Shown: positions 1 to 8,936 of the stretch, one piece after another
Layout of the letters: every line of letters begins with the position of its first letter
Position numbering within the stretch: position 1 is the first letter of the stretch
NCBI GenBank assembly: GCA_026702615.1
Contig: JAPPBY010000009.1
Span: forward strand, 1-64,000
Reading direction: 5' to 3'
DNA length: 64,000 nt
Source of the DNA: Chloroflexota bacterium
GTDB taxonomy: Bacteria > Chloroflexota > Dehalococcoidia > Tepidiformales > Tepidiformaceae
Notes under the pieces: generated by a model
What the model was told of the DNA's origin: nothing
Seen by the model: only the letters and a program-made list of their open reading frames with translations
Databases searched by the model: none
Made by a program: the position numbers and the translations under genes

Positions 1-69
1 GATGCCGACCGTGATCACGACGACCACGGCCGCAATCGTGTTCATGGAGACGCCGAACAGTTCCTCCAT
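1..69 (-). CDS. ABC transporter permease, N-terminus only (FtsX/MacB type)
   Basis: Only the first 23 codons lie in the window; the gene runs off the left edge. It begins with ATG nine bases after the stop of the ABC ATPase and encodes a short polar start followed by a hydrophobic run (NTIAAVVVVITVGI) that looks like the first membrane helix. ATPases of the MacB/LolD class are normally followed by an FtsX-like permease, so that is the likely identity. This is inference from position; the fragment is too short to assign by sequence. Confidence 0.6.
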   Translation of the reverse strand, partial: MEELFGVSMNTIAAVVVVITVGI

Positions 70-78
70 GGCGGTTCG

Positions 79-822
79 CTACGCGGGGGCGGGGGCGAGG
101 GGGCGGATCGCTTCCTCGCGTTCAATGAGGCCGTCGGCCATGTAGATCGTGCGGTGGCAGCGGGCGGCCACCTCGGGGGCGTGGGTGACGATGACCTGGG
201 TCTGGTTGCTCTGCCCGTTCAGCTCGACGAGGAGGTCCATGATGCCCCCGGCGGTCGTCGAGTCGAGGGCCCCAGTCGGCTCGTCCGCCCAGACGATGGA
301 GGGGCTGTTGACCACGGCGCGGGCAACGGTGACGCGCTGGCGCTGACCACCCGAAAGCTGGGCCGGGCGGTGACCGGCGTACTGCCGGAGTTCGACTCGC
401 TCGAGCGCGGCAAGCGCGAGCTCGCGCGCCTCGCGGGGCCTGGTGCCGGAGACGATGAGTGGCAGCTCGACGTTCTCGACGGCGGAGAGGACCGGGAGCA
501 GGTTGTAGGTCTGGAAGACGAAGCCCATGCCCTGCGCCCGGAACTCGGTCTTCTCGTTGTCGGCCATACGGGCGATGTCCTCGCCGTTGATGAGCACCTG
601 GCCGTCATCGAAAGCGTCGAGGCCGGAGAGGCAGTTCAGGAGCGTGGTCTTGCCGCAACCGGAGGGGCCCATGACGGCGACCATCTCGCCCCGCGGGACC
701 TGGAGGTCGACGCCACGCAGCGCCTGGACCTGCACCTCACCCGTGTCGTACGTCTTCGTGACGCTTCTCGCATCGATAACCAGGTCACCTGCGTGCCCGT
801 CAGCAGTCATTCCAGCTCCCAT
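79..822 (-). CDS. ABC transporter ATP-binding protein, MacB/LolD/FtsE-like
   Basis: This 247-residue protein is a complete nucleotide-binding domain. Visible motifs are Walker [10 protein letters not shown] (52-60), the Q-loop glutamine (Q104 in [10 protein letters not shown]), the LSGGQ signature (156-160), Walker B SIVWADE (175-181) and the H-loop histidine (H214). The FQTYNLLP and DEPTGALD wording is typical of the MacB/LolD/YknY group, which energises FtsX-type permeases that move lipoproteins, peptides or antimicrobials out of the inner membrane rather than importing solutes. The permease starts 9 bases downstream. Met5 is an alternative start. The substrate cannot be told from sequence. 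Confidence 0.93.
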   Translation of the reverse strand: MGAGMTADGHAGDLVIDARSVTKTYDTGEVQVQALRGVDLQVPRGEMVAVMGPSGCGKTTLLNCLSGLDAFDDGQVLINGEDIARMADNEKTEFRAQGMGFVFQTYNLLPVLSAVENVELPLIVSGTRPREARELALAALERVELRQYAGHRPAQLSGGQRQRVTVARAVVNSPSIVWADEPTGALDSTTAGGIMDLLVELNGQSNQTQVIVTHAPEVAARCHRTIYMADGLIEREEAIRPLAPAPA

Positions 823-948
823 GACGCCCCTGTGTCAGACGCCCCAATCGAGGGTGGACGACGCACCGCACCCGATCAAGTAACGACCGGGACCGGGCGA
901 GGGTGCGCACACCTCGCCGGGGACGCAGAATGTGGCGGGGAGGGCGGC

Positions 949-1101
949 ATGAGCAACGCTGACGAGAGCACACCCGAGGTGGCGCCGGCGCACACGGACG
1001 CGCGGGCGGAGTTCAGCCCGTCCGCCATCGCCCTGGTCCTCGGGCTCGGCGCGGTGGCCATCATCGCGGGCACCGTCCTGGGACTCGTCTTCACCACCTA
1101 G
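949..1101 (+). CDS. Small single-pass membrane protein, 50 aa
   Basis: The ATG start is preceded by a purine-rich ribosome binding site (ggggagg, about 5 bases upstream). The product has an acidic, polar N-terminal half (MSNADESTPEVAPAHTDARAEF) and one hydrophobic helix at about residues 26-48, ending three residues later. The reading frame stays open far upstream, but that part overlaps the ABC ATPase antisense and does not look like protein. I know no family for it. Its topology suggests a small inner-membrane protein with a cytoplasmic or disordered N-terminus. Confidence 0.55.
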   Translation: MSNADESTPEVAPAHTDARAEFSPSAIALVLGLGAVAIIAGTVLGLVFTT

Positions 1102-1170
1102 GCGCCGGGTTCCGCTCCGCTTCACGTAAGCGCACGGTCGAAGGCGATCGCGGCGCGGTATCATCGAAGC

Positions 1171-1665
1171 ATGAACGGCGTTCCCATCGCTCGCGGCGAT
1201 CCCCTGTTGCTGCGCGTCACCAAGTACGACGGCGAGGCGCACTGGATCCAGCACCTTCGTGTCCTTTCAGACGACGGATCGCTGGTGCAGGCGCACGCCT
1301 CGGCGGGAAGCCCAATCTTCACCAGCCGCGGCGAGTTTCGCTCCCGCTACGAGAGCTACGTCCACTTCTGGCGGGACCGCTGGTACAACGTGTTTCGCCT
1401 GGCCGAACCCGGCGAGGAGACGGCGCTCTGGTACTGCAACGTCACCACACCACCCGAGTTCGAGGACGGCGAGATTCGCTATATCGACCTCGACCTCGAC
1501 GTGACCGTGCGAGCAGGCGGAACGATCGAGCTGCTCGACGCGGACGAGTTCGAGGAACACCGGCTGAAGTACGGCTACCCACCCGAGGTGGTGGAACACG
1601 CCCAGGCCGCAGTCGGCGAGCTGTCGGAGCTGGCGCAACGCCACCAGTTCCCGTTCGACCTGTAG
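1171..1665 (+). CDS. DUF402 domain protein
   Basis: This 164-residue protein has the DUF402 pattern: an aromatic, tryptophan-rich strand region (YVHFWRDRWYNVFRLAEPG, about 62-80), then LWYCNVTTPPEFEDGEIRYIDLDLDV (about 90-115) with the conserved acidic IDLDLDV segment, and a C-terminal helix after DEFEEH. Characterised relatives are Mg- or Mn-dependent nucleoside-diphosphate or nucleotide-ester hydrolases such as NtdP and FomD. The acidic IDLDLD segment would bind metal. It ends 43 bases before argS on the same strand and may be co-transcribed. The family is clear; the substrate is not. Confidence 0.85.
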   Translation: MNGVPIARGDPLLLRVTKYDGEAHWIQHLRVLSDDGSLVQAHASAGSPIFTSRGEFRSRYESYVHFWRDRWYNVFRLAEPGEETALWYCNVTTPPEFEDGEIRYIDLDLDVTVRAGGTIELLDADEFEEHRLKYGYPPEVVEHAQAAVGELSELAQRHQFPFDL

Positions 1666-1708
1666 GGCGCGGCTCCCCCGGTTCGACTCCAGGCGATACG
1701 CTTAGCCG

Positions 1709-3424
1709 GTGACTGACAACACGACGCTACGAGACCGCGTGGGGGCGCTCGTCGCCGGGGCGACCCGGGCGGCGATCGAGGCGGGCGCCCTTCCCGATGT
1801 GGCCCTGCCGGACGAGCTCGTCGAGCGGCCTCGGGACGCGAGCCATGGCGACTACGCCAGCTCCCTGCCCCTGCGCCTCGCGCGCTCGGCGATGATGCCG
1901 CCACTGGCCATCGCCGAGGCGATCGCCGAGCACCTTCCGGCCAACGACGTCATCGACGCACCACAGATCGCGCCGCCCGGTTTCATCAACCTGAGCCTGG
2001 CCGAGCACTTCGTGCAGGGCGAGATCGAACGCGTGATCGAGCAGGGCGCGGCGTTCGCGGACAGCACCCTCGGCGAGGGCAAGCGGGTGCAGCTCGAGTT
2101 CGTCTCGGCCAATCCCACCGGGCCGCTGCACGTGGGGAACGGCCGCGGAGCAGCCATCGGCGACACGCTCGCGTCGGCGCTGGCGGCTGCCGGGTACGAC
2201 GTCGAGAGGGAATATTATGTGAATGACGCGGGCACGCAGACGGACGTGTTCGCGGAGACGCTGTATGCCCGCTACCAGCAGCAGCACGGGCGCGACGTTC
2301 CTTTTCCCGAGGGCGGCTACCCGGGCGAATACATGGTCGACCTGGCCATCGAGATGCGGGAGCGCGAGGGAGACCGCTTCCTCGCGGCGCCAGGAGATGC
2401 GCCCCCACCGGGTGTGCGGGAGATGGGCATCGAGCTCATCGTCGAGCAGATCCGGGACACACTCGGCGCCTTCGGCACCACGTACGACCGTTGGTTCAGC
2501 GAGCGGTCGCTCTACGAGCCCACCGCAGACGGCGACGCGTCGGCGTATGACGCGGCCCTCGCGATCCTGCGCGAGAACGGCCACCTGGCCGAGCGCGAGG
2601 GCGCGCTCTGGCTGACATCGAGCAACCTCGGCGAGGACAAGGACAACGTGGTCGTGCGGTCCGACGGTCGCCCGACCTACTTCGCGAGCGACATCGCCTA
2701 CCACTACGACAAGTTCCTGACGCGGGGTTTCGACCAGGTCATCAACGTGTGGGGCGCGGATCACCACGGGCACGTCTCGCGCCTGGAGGTCGGCACCGAG
2801 GCGGTTACGGGGAAGGGCGGCGCCCTCCACCTGCTGCTGTACCAGCTCGTGACGCTGAAGCGGGGGAGCGAGACCGTGCGGCTCTCGAAGCGGGGCGGCG
2901 AGATCATCACGCTCGACGAGCTCATTGAAGAGGTGGGACCGGACGCTGCCCGCTTCTTCTTCCTGCTGCGCGCCCCGAGCTCGCAGATGGACTTCGACCT
3001 GGACCTCGCGGTGAAGCAGTCGAATGAGAATCCGGTGTTCTATATCCAGTACGCGCACGCACGCCTGGCGAGCATCCTCGACCGGGCAGCCGGCGAGGGG
3101 CACACGCCCGACGGCGGTGACGTCGGGCTGCTGACGGCGCCGCACGAGCTGGCGCTGGTGCGCGAGATGCTCCGTCTCTCCGAGGTAATCGAGCTGGTCG
3201 CGACGACGTACGAGCCGCAGCACCTGGCCCACTACGGCATGGAGCTGGCGACTTCGTTCCACGCCTTCAACGACGCGTTCCGGCAGCAGGGCGACCCGAA
3301 CCTGAAGGTGATCACGGACGACGCGGCGCTGACGGCGGCGCGTTTGCGGCTGGTGCAGGCCGCGAAGATCGCGCTGGGCCGCGTGCTCGACCTGATGGGC
3401 ATGACCGCGCCGGATCGAATGTAG
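1709..3424 (+). CDS. argS: Arginyl-tRNA synthetase
   Basis: This class Ia synthetase (571 aa, normal length) charges tRNA-Arg. The N-terminal tRNA-binding add-1 domain covers roughly residues 1-100. The HIGH-equivalent is HVGN at 141-144, preceded by the family-typical EFVSANPTGPL. The insert carrying the synthetase motif EYYVNDAGTQ follows, the KMSKS-equivalent is VRLSKRGG, and the C-terminal helical anticodon-binding (DALR) domain ends in ALGRVLDLMGMTAPDRM. The start is GTG. The gene converges on the DUF429 gene with only four bases between the stop codons. Confidence 0.97.
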   Translation: MTDNTTLRDRVGALVAGATRAAIEAGALPDVALPDELVERPRDASHGDYASSLPLRLARSAMMPPLAIAEAIAEHLPANDVIDAPQIAPPGFINLSLAEHFVQGEIERVIEQGAAFADSTLGEGKRVQLEFVSANPTGPLHVGNGRGAAIGDTLASALAAAGYDVEREYYVNDAGTQTDVFAETLYARYQQQHGRDVPFPEGGYPGEYMVDLAIEMREREGDRFLAAPGDAPPPGVREMGIELIVEQIRDTLGAFGTTYDRWFSERSLYEPTADGDASAYDAALAILRENGHLAEREGALWLTSSNLGEDKDNVVVRSDGRPTYFASDIAYHYDKFLTRGFDQVINVWGADHHGHVSRLEVGTEAVTGKGGALHLLLYQLVTLKRGSETVRLSKRGGEIITLDELIEEVGPDAARFFFLLRAPSSQMDFDLDLAVKQSNENPVFYIQYAHARLASILDRAAGEGHTPDGGDVGLLTAPHELALVREMLRLSEVIELVATTYEPQHLAHYGMELATSFHAFNDAFRQQGDPNLKVITDDAALTAARLRLVQAAKIALGRVLDLMGMTAPDRM

Positions 3425-3428
3425 CCGT

Positions 3429-4196
3429 CTAGCGCAACGCGCCCTGCTCGTCCATCGCGCGCGGTGCGACGATGTAGCCGTTCAGGTCGCCGATCGTTTC
3501 CCACCGATCGGGCTCCTTCCACAGGAGCCAGGCGGAAAGCGCGCAGGTCAGGCCGTCGAGGGTGTCGTCGAGGCGCTTTAGCGCGGCGCCCCGCGCGCCC
3601 GCTGCGGTCTCGGGGGCGAGCGCCCGCTGGACTTCTGCGCTCTCCAGGACGCCCGGCGCCTCGCGCTGCAAGAGCGCGCGCAGGTGGCCCTGGTACTGCT
3701 GCATGACCTCGCGGCGGAAGGCGACGCTGCGGCCGCCCCTCGGCTTGTAAGGAAGGCGCTCGGCGAGACCGAAGAGGCGCACGTGGACCGTATGGGGGAA
3801 GACCTCGACGGCGGTTCGGCCTCGCTCACCGCGGAGCAGCGGGGCGGGGTCGAGCTGGAAGCCACGTGCTTCCAGCGCCTCGCCGAGATCGATGCCGGCG
3901 GTGTAGCCCTGCCGCACGGCGTAGTGCGCCTGGTGCGGGGATGCCTTGTAGCGACCGAAGCGCCGCGCCACCTCCCGTTCGGCCCAGCGCTCGGGGGTGT
4001 AGAGGAGGGGGGCGTCGATGGCGACGACCAGCGGGCCTTCGACGGCCGCCAGCTCTTCGGCAAGCCGCTCGGTGTCACAGACGGCTGCCTTGAGGCGGGT
4101 GCAACGCAGGTCCGCGGCGCTTTCACCCTCGAGCCAGCAGATGCCGCTCTCGCGGTGGGAGGTCCAGGCGAGGTCGAGCCCGATGAAGGTGGGCAT
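3429..4196 (-). CDS. DUF429 domain protein (RNase H-like fold)
   Basis: This 255-residue protein starts FIGLDLAWTSHRESGICWLEG, the first strand of an RNase-H-like fold with an acidic residue after a hydrophobic strand. A second acidic strand LVVAIDAPLLY sits at about 58-68. These two Asp-containing strands define DUF429, a family predicted to be nuclease-like but without a well-established function. Later motifs include EVFPHTVHVRLFGL and LDDTLDGLTCALSAWLLW. It is transcribed toward argS and away from the nitroreductase. I cannot assign a specific role. Confidence 0.82.
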   Translation of the reverse strand: MPTFIGLDLAWTSHRESGICWLEGESAADLRCTRLKAAVCDTERLAEELAAVEGPLVVAIDAPLLYTPERWAEREVARRFGRYKASPHQAHYAVRQGYTAGIDLGEALEARGFQLDPAPLLRGERGRTAVEVFPHTVHVRLFGLAERLPYKPRGGRSVAFRREVMQQYQGHLRALLQREAPGVLESAEVQRALAPETAAGARGAALKRLDDTLDGLTCALSAWLLWKEPDRWETIGDLNGYIVAPRAMDEQGALR

Positions 4197-4254
4197 GGCG
4201 CCTCACCCTAGCACCGGGGCCGGGAGGGTGGCACGATCGCGCCCCGGAGGGCCC

Positions 4255-4884
4255 ATGGCGGAGCTCATCGAAGCGCTGTCGGGGAGGCGGGCGCGGCGCG
4301 CGTTCGACCCCCGCGAGATTCCGGCGGAGACGCAGGAACTGCTCTGGCGGGCGGTATCGGTCGCGCCCAGCCACGGCAACGTGCAGTCGGCGCGCCTCCT
4401 GGTGGCGCAGTCGGAGGGAGCGCGCGGGCAACTCCTGGCGGCGCTTTCGGAGGGCAACCGGAACTGGGCGCCGGCGGCGCCCCTCCTCGTGGCGCTGGGT
4501 TCGATGCCGGACCACGAGCACGCCGATTCGTACGGCGGGGACCGGGCGCTCTGGTCCTTCCACGCGGGTATCGCAGCGGGAAACCTGATGGCGCAGGCGA
4601 CGGCGCTCGGGCTGATCGCGCACCCCATGGCCGGCTTCGACGAAGCGGCCGTGCGGGACGTCTTCGGCGCTCCCGGGGAGTTGCGGGTGCTGGTCGTGTT
4701 CGCGATCGGGTATCCGGGACCGGTCGAGTCGCTGCCCGAGGACCTGCAGCGTCGGGAACAGCGAGACCAGCGGCGGCAGCCGCTCGACCGGCTGGTCGCG
4801 GTCGACACCTGGGGGGCGGGAAACAGCATGCCCGCGCGAGATCCCTCGCGGCGGAGCGGGCGGAGTGGCAAGCTAGAGCGCTGA
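4255..4884 (+). CDS. Nitroreductase family FMN-dependent oxidoreductase
   Basis: This 209-residue protein opens with the nitroreductase signature LIEALSGRRARRAFDPREIP, followed by a helix with the APSHGNVQSARLLV segment (FMN phosphate contact) and the later WSFHAGIAAGNLMAQATALGLIAHPMAGFD segment that completes the dimeric flavin site. Family members use NAD(P)H to reduce nitro groups, quinones or related acceptors. The chosen ATG has a ribosome binding site (ccggagg). An open extension upstream overlaps the DUF429 gene and is rejected. The stop overlaps the start of the next gene as TGATG. Confidence 0.88.
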   Translation: MAELIEALSGRRARRAFDPREIPAETQELLWRAVSVAPSHGNVQSARLLVAQSEGARGQLLAALSEGNRNWAPAAPLLVALGSMPDHEHADSYGGDRALWSFHAGIAAGNLMAQATALGLIAHPMAGFDEAAVRDVFGAPGELRVLVVFAIGYPGPVESLPEDLQRREQRDQRRQPLDRLVAVDTWGAGNSMPARDPSRRSGRSGKLER

Positions 4885-6557
4885 TGTCAGCCATAACCGA
4901 TCTCGGGGACACGTACGTCGAAAAGCTGGCGGCCCTTCACCCCAACGCCGCCACGAGCCTGGGCATCGCCGGGCACGAGGACGAGCTCACGGACTATTCG
5001 GTCGAGGGGTTCGAGGCGCGCGACCGCCTGACGCGGGACACGCTCGCCCGGCTCGAAGTGCTGGCGGACGAAGCCGACGGCGACCGCATCCTGCGGGAGG
5101 TGATGCGCGAGGCGCTCACCGTGGACGCCGAGCTGCACGAGACGGGGGACTACCTCGCCGGACTCAACGTGCTGGCTTCGCCGATGCAGGGGCTCCGGAG
5201 CACGTTCGACCTGATGCCCACCTCGGGCGAGTCCGACTGGGCCACGATCGCCCGGCGCCTCGCACGCCTGCCCGAAGCGCTGGCCGGTTACCGGACCACG
5301 CTGGAGGCGGGGCTTGCGGGGGGGCGCACTGCCGCCCGGCGGCAGGTCGAGGCGTGCGTGAAACAGTGCGAGACGTGGGCGGGCAACAGCGACGGCGGCT
5401 TCTTCGCGGAGTTCGTGGGGCGCTCCGACGACGATCTTTCGGAAGGACTCCGGCGCGACCTTGATGGCGCGGCCACCGCGGCCGCGGAGAGCTATCGCGC
5501 CTTCGGGAGCTTCCTCCGCGACACGTACCTGCCGGGCGCTGCCGAGCGCGACGCCGTGGGAGAGGAGCGGTACGCCCGCTACGCGCGCTCCTACAACCGC
5601 TGCGATCTCGACCTGCGCGAGACCTACGCGTGGGGCTGGGACGAGATTCACCGTATCCAGCGCGAAATGGAGGAGGCGGCGGAGCAGATCGCCCCGGGCG
5701 AGGGCGTGGAGGCGGCCAAGGACGTGCTCGAAACGGATCCCGAGCGCGCCATCGAGGGGGTCGAGCCGTTCCGGCAGTGGATGCAGGACCTGCAGGACCG
5801 GACGATCGCGGACCTCAACGGCACGCACTTCGACATTCCCGAGAAGCTGCAGCGGCTTGAGGCGATGATCGCGCCTCCGGGCGGCGCGCTGGCGATGTAC
5901 TACACGAGCCCCTCCGAGGACTTCTCGCGGCCGGGGCGGACGTGGTACCCGACGGGCGGGAAGACGCGCTTCCCGCTCTGGGGCGAGGTCTCGATCGCGT
6001 ATCACGAGGGCGTTCCGGGGCACCACCTCGAACGCGGCAACACGCGACTGCTCGACCTGTCGCGTTTCCAGCGGCTGATCGGAGACTGCTCGGGCTATGT
6101 CGAGGGCTGGGCGCTGTACGCCGAGCGCCTCATGGGCGAGCTTGGGTACCTGGAGGTGCCCGACTACAAAGTGGGGCTGCTGGCCTCGCAGGCGCTGCGC
6201 ACGGTGCGGGTCATCATCGATATCGGGATGCACCTGGAGCTGGCCATCCCGGAAGGGCAACCGTTCCACCCCAGGGAGGTCTGGACGCCGGAGCTGGGCG
6301 ACGAGTTCGCGAGAACGCGGAGCCATTTCCCGGCTGACTTCATCGCGAGCGAGATCGACCGCTACCTCGGGCTTCCGGGACAGGCGATCAGCTACAAGGT
6401 GGGGGAGCGCTACTGGCTTGCGGCCCGCGAAGAGGCGCGGCGGAGCCTCGGCGACGCCTTCGACCTGACCACGTTCCACCGCGAGGCGCTCGCGATGGGG
6501 CCGATGGGGCTGGGGCTGCTCGCCAAGGAGAGCGCCCGGCTGGGGGACAGCGCATGA
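4884..6557 (+). CDS. DUF885 family protein, putative zinc metallopeptidase
   Basis: This 557-residue protein is all-helical in appearance. At about residues 373-385 it has AYHEGVPGHHLERGN, the DUF885 metal-binding signature resembling HExxH, followed by the conserved CSGYVEGWALYAERLMGELG, whose glutamate would be the third ligand. The family is related to thermolysin-like carboxypeptidases and is annotated as a putative peptidase; some members act on modified amino-acid conjugates. There is no signal peptide, so it is cytoplasmic. It overlaps the nitroreductase by one base and the next gene by four, so the three form one translationally coupled operon. Confidence 0.88.
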   Translation: MSAITDLGDTYVEKLAALHPNAATSLGIAGHEDELTDYSVEGFEARDRLTRDTLARLEVLADEADGDRILREVMREALTVDAELHETGDYLAGLNVLASPMQGLRSTFDLMPTSGESDWATIARRLARLPEALAGYRTTLEAGLAGGRTAARRQVEACVKQCETWAGNSDGGFFAEFVGRSDDDLSEGLRRDLDGAATAAAESYRAFGSFLRDTYLPGAAERDAVGEERYARYARSYNRCDLDLRETYAWGWDEIHRIQREMEEAAEQIAPGEGVEAAKDVLETDPERAIEGVEPFRQWMQDLQDRTIADLNGTHFDIPEKLQRLEAMIAPPGGALAMYYTSPSEDFSRPGRTWYPTGGKTRFPLWGEVSIAYHEGVPGHHLERGNTRLLDLSRFQRLIGDCSGYVEGWALYAERLMGELGYLEVPDYKVGLLASQALRTVRVIIDIGMHLELAIPEGQPFHPREVWTPELGDEFARTRSHFPADFIASEIDRYLGLPGQAISYKVGERYWLAAREEARRSLGDAFDLTTFHREALAMGPMGLGLLAKESARLGDSA

Positions 6558-6811
6558 CAGTGCGGCGAACGGTCGGCGGCGCGCTCATCGTGGTGCCCTC
6601 GCTCCTCTCGGGGGTGGGCATCGCCTTCATCCTCGCGGCCATCCTGGTGAACCACCAGATCATCCAGGACGCCTTCATGATCGTGGGCGCGGTGATGCTG
6701 TGGTTCGACTTCTTCGTGACGATGGCGATCATCCGCTACTCGCTGCGCAGTCTCGATCGGCGCATCGCCGTGATCGAAGAGCGCGGCGCGGACGAAACGG
6801 ACCCGGAGTAG
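6554..6811 (+). CDS. Small membrane protein with two predicted helices
   Basis: This 85-residue protein starts in an ATGA overlap with the DUF885 gene. It has two hydrophobic segments, about 9-32 (GALIVVPSLLSGVGIAFILAAI) and 38-60 (QDAFMIVGAVMLWFDFFVTMAII), and an acidic, charged C-terminal tail (RRIAVIEERGADETDPE). I do not recognise a family. Tight coupling to a metallopeptidase and a nitroreductase suggests co-expression, but its role is unknown. Confidence 0.7.
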   Translation: MTVRRTVGGALIVVPSLLSGVGIAFILAAILVNHQIIQDAFMIVGAVMLWFDFFVTMAIIRYSLRSLDRRIAVIEERGADETDPE

Positions 6812-6819
6812 GCCGCAGC

Positions 6820-7350
6820 CTAGATCGTCAGGCCACCCAGGCCGAGTATCCCGCGCGCGTATTCGATTTCGCCCACGTGACGGTAGCCGTGGCTCAGGCA
6901 GACGCCATTCAGGCCTTGCCAGAGCGACATCTCGCCGAGGGGCTTGATGGTGACGGTGCGCGTATCGAACTCGTCGGGGGACATGGTGGCGAGGTAGTCG
7001 TCGGTGGCCTGCCAGACGCGGGGCTGGTACTCGCGCCAGCCTTCAAGGTCGTTGAGGGCCATCGCCTTCGCCTCCTCCTCGGGCATACCCGTGCCCTGAG
7101 AGGTGCGATGCAGACCGAAGCGCTGGTCGTAACCGCCCTCGAGCCAGACGGTGGGCCTGCCCCGGGCGATGAAGTTGACGATGTTGTCCTCGGTGCGGAC
7201 GTAGTGCCAGAGGCTGAAGAAGGGGCTGAGGCCGCCCTCGGTGGGGCGGAAGTTGAGCTGTTCGAGGGTCATATCGCCGATGGCCTCGTCGAGGAGGGCG
7301 TGCATGGAGGTGAGTCCGGTGCGGAGGATTTCGAGTGGGGTGGTGCTCAT
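6820..7350 (-). CDS. DinB/YfiT-like putative metalloenzyme
   Basis: The 176-residue product (start MSTTPLEILRTGL) has the DinB four-helix-bundle layout: helix 1 with HALLDEAIGDMTLEQLNFRP, helix 2 with FSLWHYVRTEDNIVNF, and the last helix with CLSHGYRHVGEIEYARGILG. The spaced histidines are the usual metal ligands. DinB-fold enzymes include thiol-dependent S-transferases and damage-inducible proteins of unknown activity. An in-frame ATG at 7407 would add 19 residues, but they look unstructured and start within the region upstream of the divergent VOC gene. Confidence 0.82.
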   Translation of the reverse strand: MSTTPLEILRTGLTSMHALLDEAIGDMTLEQLNFRPTEGGLSPFFSLWHYVRTEDNIVNFIARGRPTVWLEGGYDQRFGLHRTSQGTGMPEEEAKAMALNDLEGWREYQPRVWQATDDYLATMSPDEFDTRTVTIKPLGEMSLWQGLNGVCLSHGYRHVGEIEYARGILGLGGLTI

Positions 7351-7442
7351 GTCGGCCTCGCGGAAGGAAGTCCGCCGATCGTGCCTGCTCGTGGCGGTGG
7401 TGTCCAAGGCGCGCCGGTAGACTGCCCGCCGGAGGCACGTCC

Positions 7443-7955
7443 ATGTCCGCAGACACAGAGTCGCGTCCCTACCCGCCCCTCACCCCTTACCTGACGGTGA
7501 GCGACGCGGCGGCCGCGATCGCGTTCTACGTGAAGGCGTTCGGGGCGGAAGAGATCGAGCGTGCGCTCACGCCGGACGGACAGAAAGTCATGCACGCCGA
7601 GGTGGCGGTGAACGGAGGGCTGATCATGCTCTCGGACGACTTCTCCGAGAGCCCTCAGCAGGGGTCGACCCCGGAAGCGCTGGGCGGGAGCCCGGTCACC
7701 ATCCACCTCTCGGTCGAGGACGCGGAGGCGCTGTGGGAACGGGCGGTAGCGGCGGGGGCGGAGGTGACGATGCCGCTCGAGCGACAGTTCTGGGGGGCGC
7801 TCTACGGGCGGCTGCGCGATCCGTTCGGGCACCACTGGTCAGTAATCTCCGAGATGGCCCCGGTTTCAGACGAGGAACTGCGTGAAGGCGCCTCGGAGGC
7901 GTTCCCGGAGCACGCCGAAGAGCAGGACAACGAGACTCCCCCGGCAGACCCATGA
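7443..7955 (+). CDS. VOC superfamily protein, PhnB/glyoxalase-like
   Basis: This 170-residue protein has the PhnB-like VOC fold: PYLTVSDAAAAIAFYVKAFGAEEIER at the N-terminus, HAEVAVNGGLIMLSDD for the second strand pair, and the repeat HLSVEDAEALWERAVAAGAEVTMPLERQFWGALYGRLRDPFGHHWSV. Relatives resemble the DNA-binding 3-demethylubiquinone-9 3-methyltransferase-like proteins and lack a firm biochemical role. The C-terminal 35 residues are acidic and probably disordered. It is divergent from the DinB gene and upstream of two SnoaL-fold genes on the same strand. Confidence 0.85.
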   Translation: MSADTESRPYPPLTPYLTVSDAAAAIAFYVKAFGAEEIERALTPDGQKVMHAEVAVNGGLIMLSDDFSESPQQGSTPEALGGSPVTIHLSVEDAEALWERAVAAGAEVTMPLERQFWGALYGRLRDPFGHHWSVISEMAPVSDEELREGASEAFPEHAEEQDNETPPADP

Positions 7956-7976
7956 ACCCTGTACCATGCGCGGCCA

Positions 7977-8402
7977 ATGCCGGACGAGTACACCGCCATC
8001 CGCCAGCTTGCCGAGCGCTACGTCGACGCCGTCAACCGCCGGAACCAGGACGCGTGGCTGGCGACGTGGGCGCCGGACGGCGTGTTCGATTACGGGCACG
8101 ACGATCCGCCCCGCAGCCACAACGCGCTGGCCCGCTTCTGGGACATGTCGGTGGAGGGGATGGAGGTGCTCATGTCCGTCACCTCTGGCGTCGTTGAGCG
8201 CGTCGAGGGCGATACAGCCAAGGCGCGCTGGTACCACACGGAGTACGTCCAGCGGGGCGACGCCACGCCCCTGGCCGGCCTGACCCTGTACGAAGACGAT
8301 GTTGTGCGCATCGACGGGGAGTGGCGCTTCGCGCTGCGAGAGCACTACGTGCTCTTCAGCGGCGAACTGGAGGGATCCTTCTACCCCTACGACCCGCGCT
8401 GA
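7977..8402 (+). CDS. SnoaL-like (NTF2-fold) protein, copy 1
   Basis: This 141-residue protein has the NTF2-like cone fold layout: helix DEYTAIRQLAERYVDAVNRRNQDAWLATWAPDGVFDYG, a central sheet ending in RIDGEWRFALREHYVLFSG. The WAPDG.F.YG segment is the usual start of the pocket. The family includes polyketide cyclases, ketosteroid isomerases and small dehydratases or limonene-epoxide-hydrolase-like enzymes. It is followed 63 bases later by a clear paralogue, so the pair arose by tandem duplication. The substrate is unknown. Confidence 0.85.
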   Translation: MPDEYTAIRQLAERYVDAVNRRNQDAWLATWAPDGVFDYGHDDPPRSHNALARFWDMSVEGMEVLMSVTSGVVERVEGDTAKARWYHTEYVQRGDATPLAGLTLYEDDVVRIDGEWRFALREHYVLFSGELEGSFYPYDPR

Positions 8403-8465
8403 ACGCGACCAACAGCGGCCCGCTGGCGCAGCGCGCGCAGGGCAAAATCAACCGGGAGAAACGCA

Positions 8466-8909
8466 ATGGGAAAGCCGACAGTTGAGGACTACACCGCCAT
8501 CCGCATGGTGGCCGAGCGCTACGTCGACGCGGTCAACCGCTTCGACGCGGAGGCGTGGGGACAGACGTGGGCGCCGGACGGCGAGTGGAACGTGGGCGAG
8601 GTCCACAAGGGCCGCGAGGTGATGGTGCCGCTCTGGACGCAGATCATGGGCAGCATCCCCAACGTCTACATGCACGTGTACTCGGGCGTCGTCGACGACG
8701 TGACGGGCGACACGGCGCGGGGCCGCTGGTACATGGGCGAGTTCCTGAACATGGCCGACGGTTCGCAGTCGATGAACTCGATCTGCTACGTGGACACGTA
8801 CACGCGCATCGACGGGCAGTGGTACATCCAGACGCGGGAGTTCCAGGCGCTGTACCGGGGCCCGGCCGACCTGAGCGGGGAGTTCGCGAAGATCGCGGTC
8901 CCGGTCTAG
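8466..8909 (+). CDS. SnoaL-like (NTF2-fold) protein, copy 2
   Basis: This 147-residue paralogue of the preceding gene shares EDYTAIRMVAERYVDAVNR and WAPDGEWNVG but differs in the pocket and has a longer C-terminal tail (LYRGPADLSGEFAKIAVPV). The sequence MADGSQSMNSICYVDTYTRIDGQWYIQTREF forms the central strands. A ribosome binding site (gggagaaac) precedes the ATG. A strong palindrome lies 28 bases after the stop. The enzymatic activity cannot be read from sequence. Confidence 0.85.
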   Translation: MGKPTVEDYTAIRMVAERYVDAVNRFDAEAWGQTWAPDGEWNVGEVHKGREVMVPLWTQIMGSIPNVYMHVYSGVVDDVTGDTARGRWYMGEFLNMADGSQSMNSICYVDTYTRIDGQWYIQTREFQALYRGPADLSGEFAKIAVPV

Positions 8910-8936
8910 GCACTCCTCGACCCCCGTGCTTCATGG

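Noticed and set aside
1727-3262. 511-codon open frame antisense to argS
   Set aside because: It runs exactly opposite argS and has an arginine- and valine-rich, domain-free sequence typical of shadow frames in high-GC DNA. The same applies to long antisense frames opposite dnaE2, the arylsulfatase and the sulfatase at 13965.
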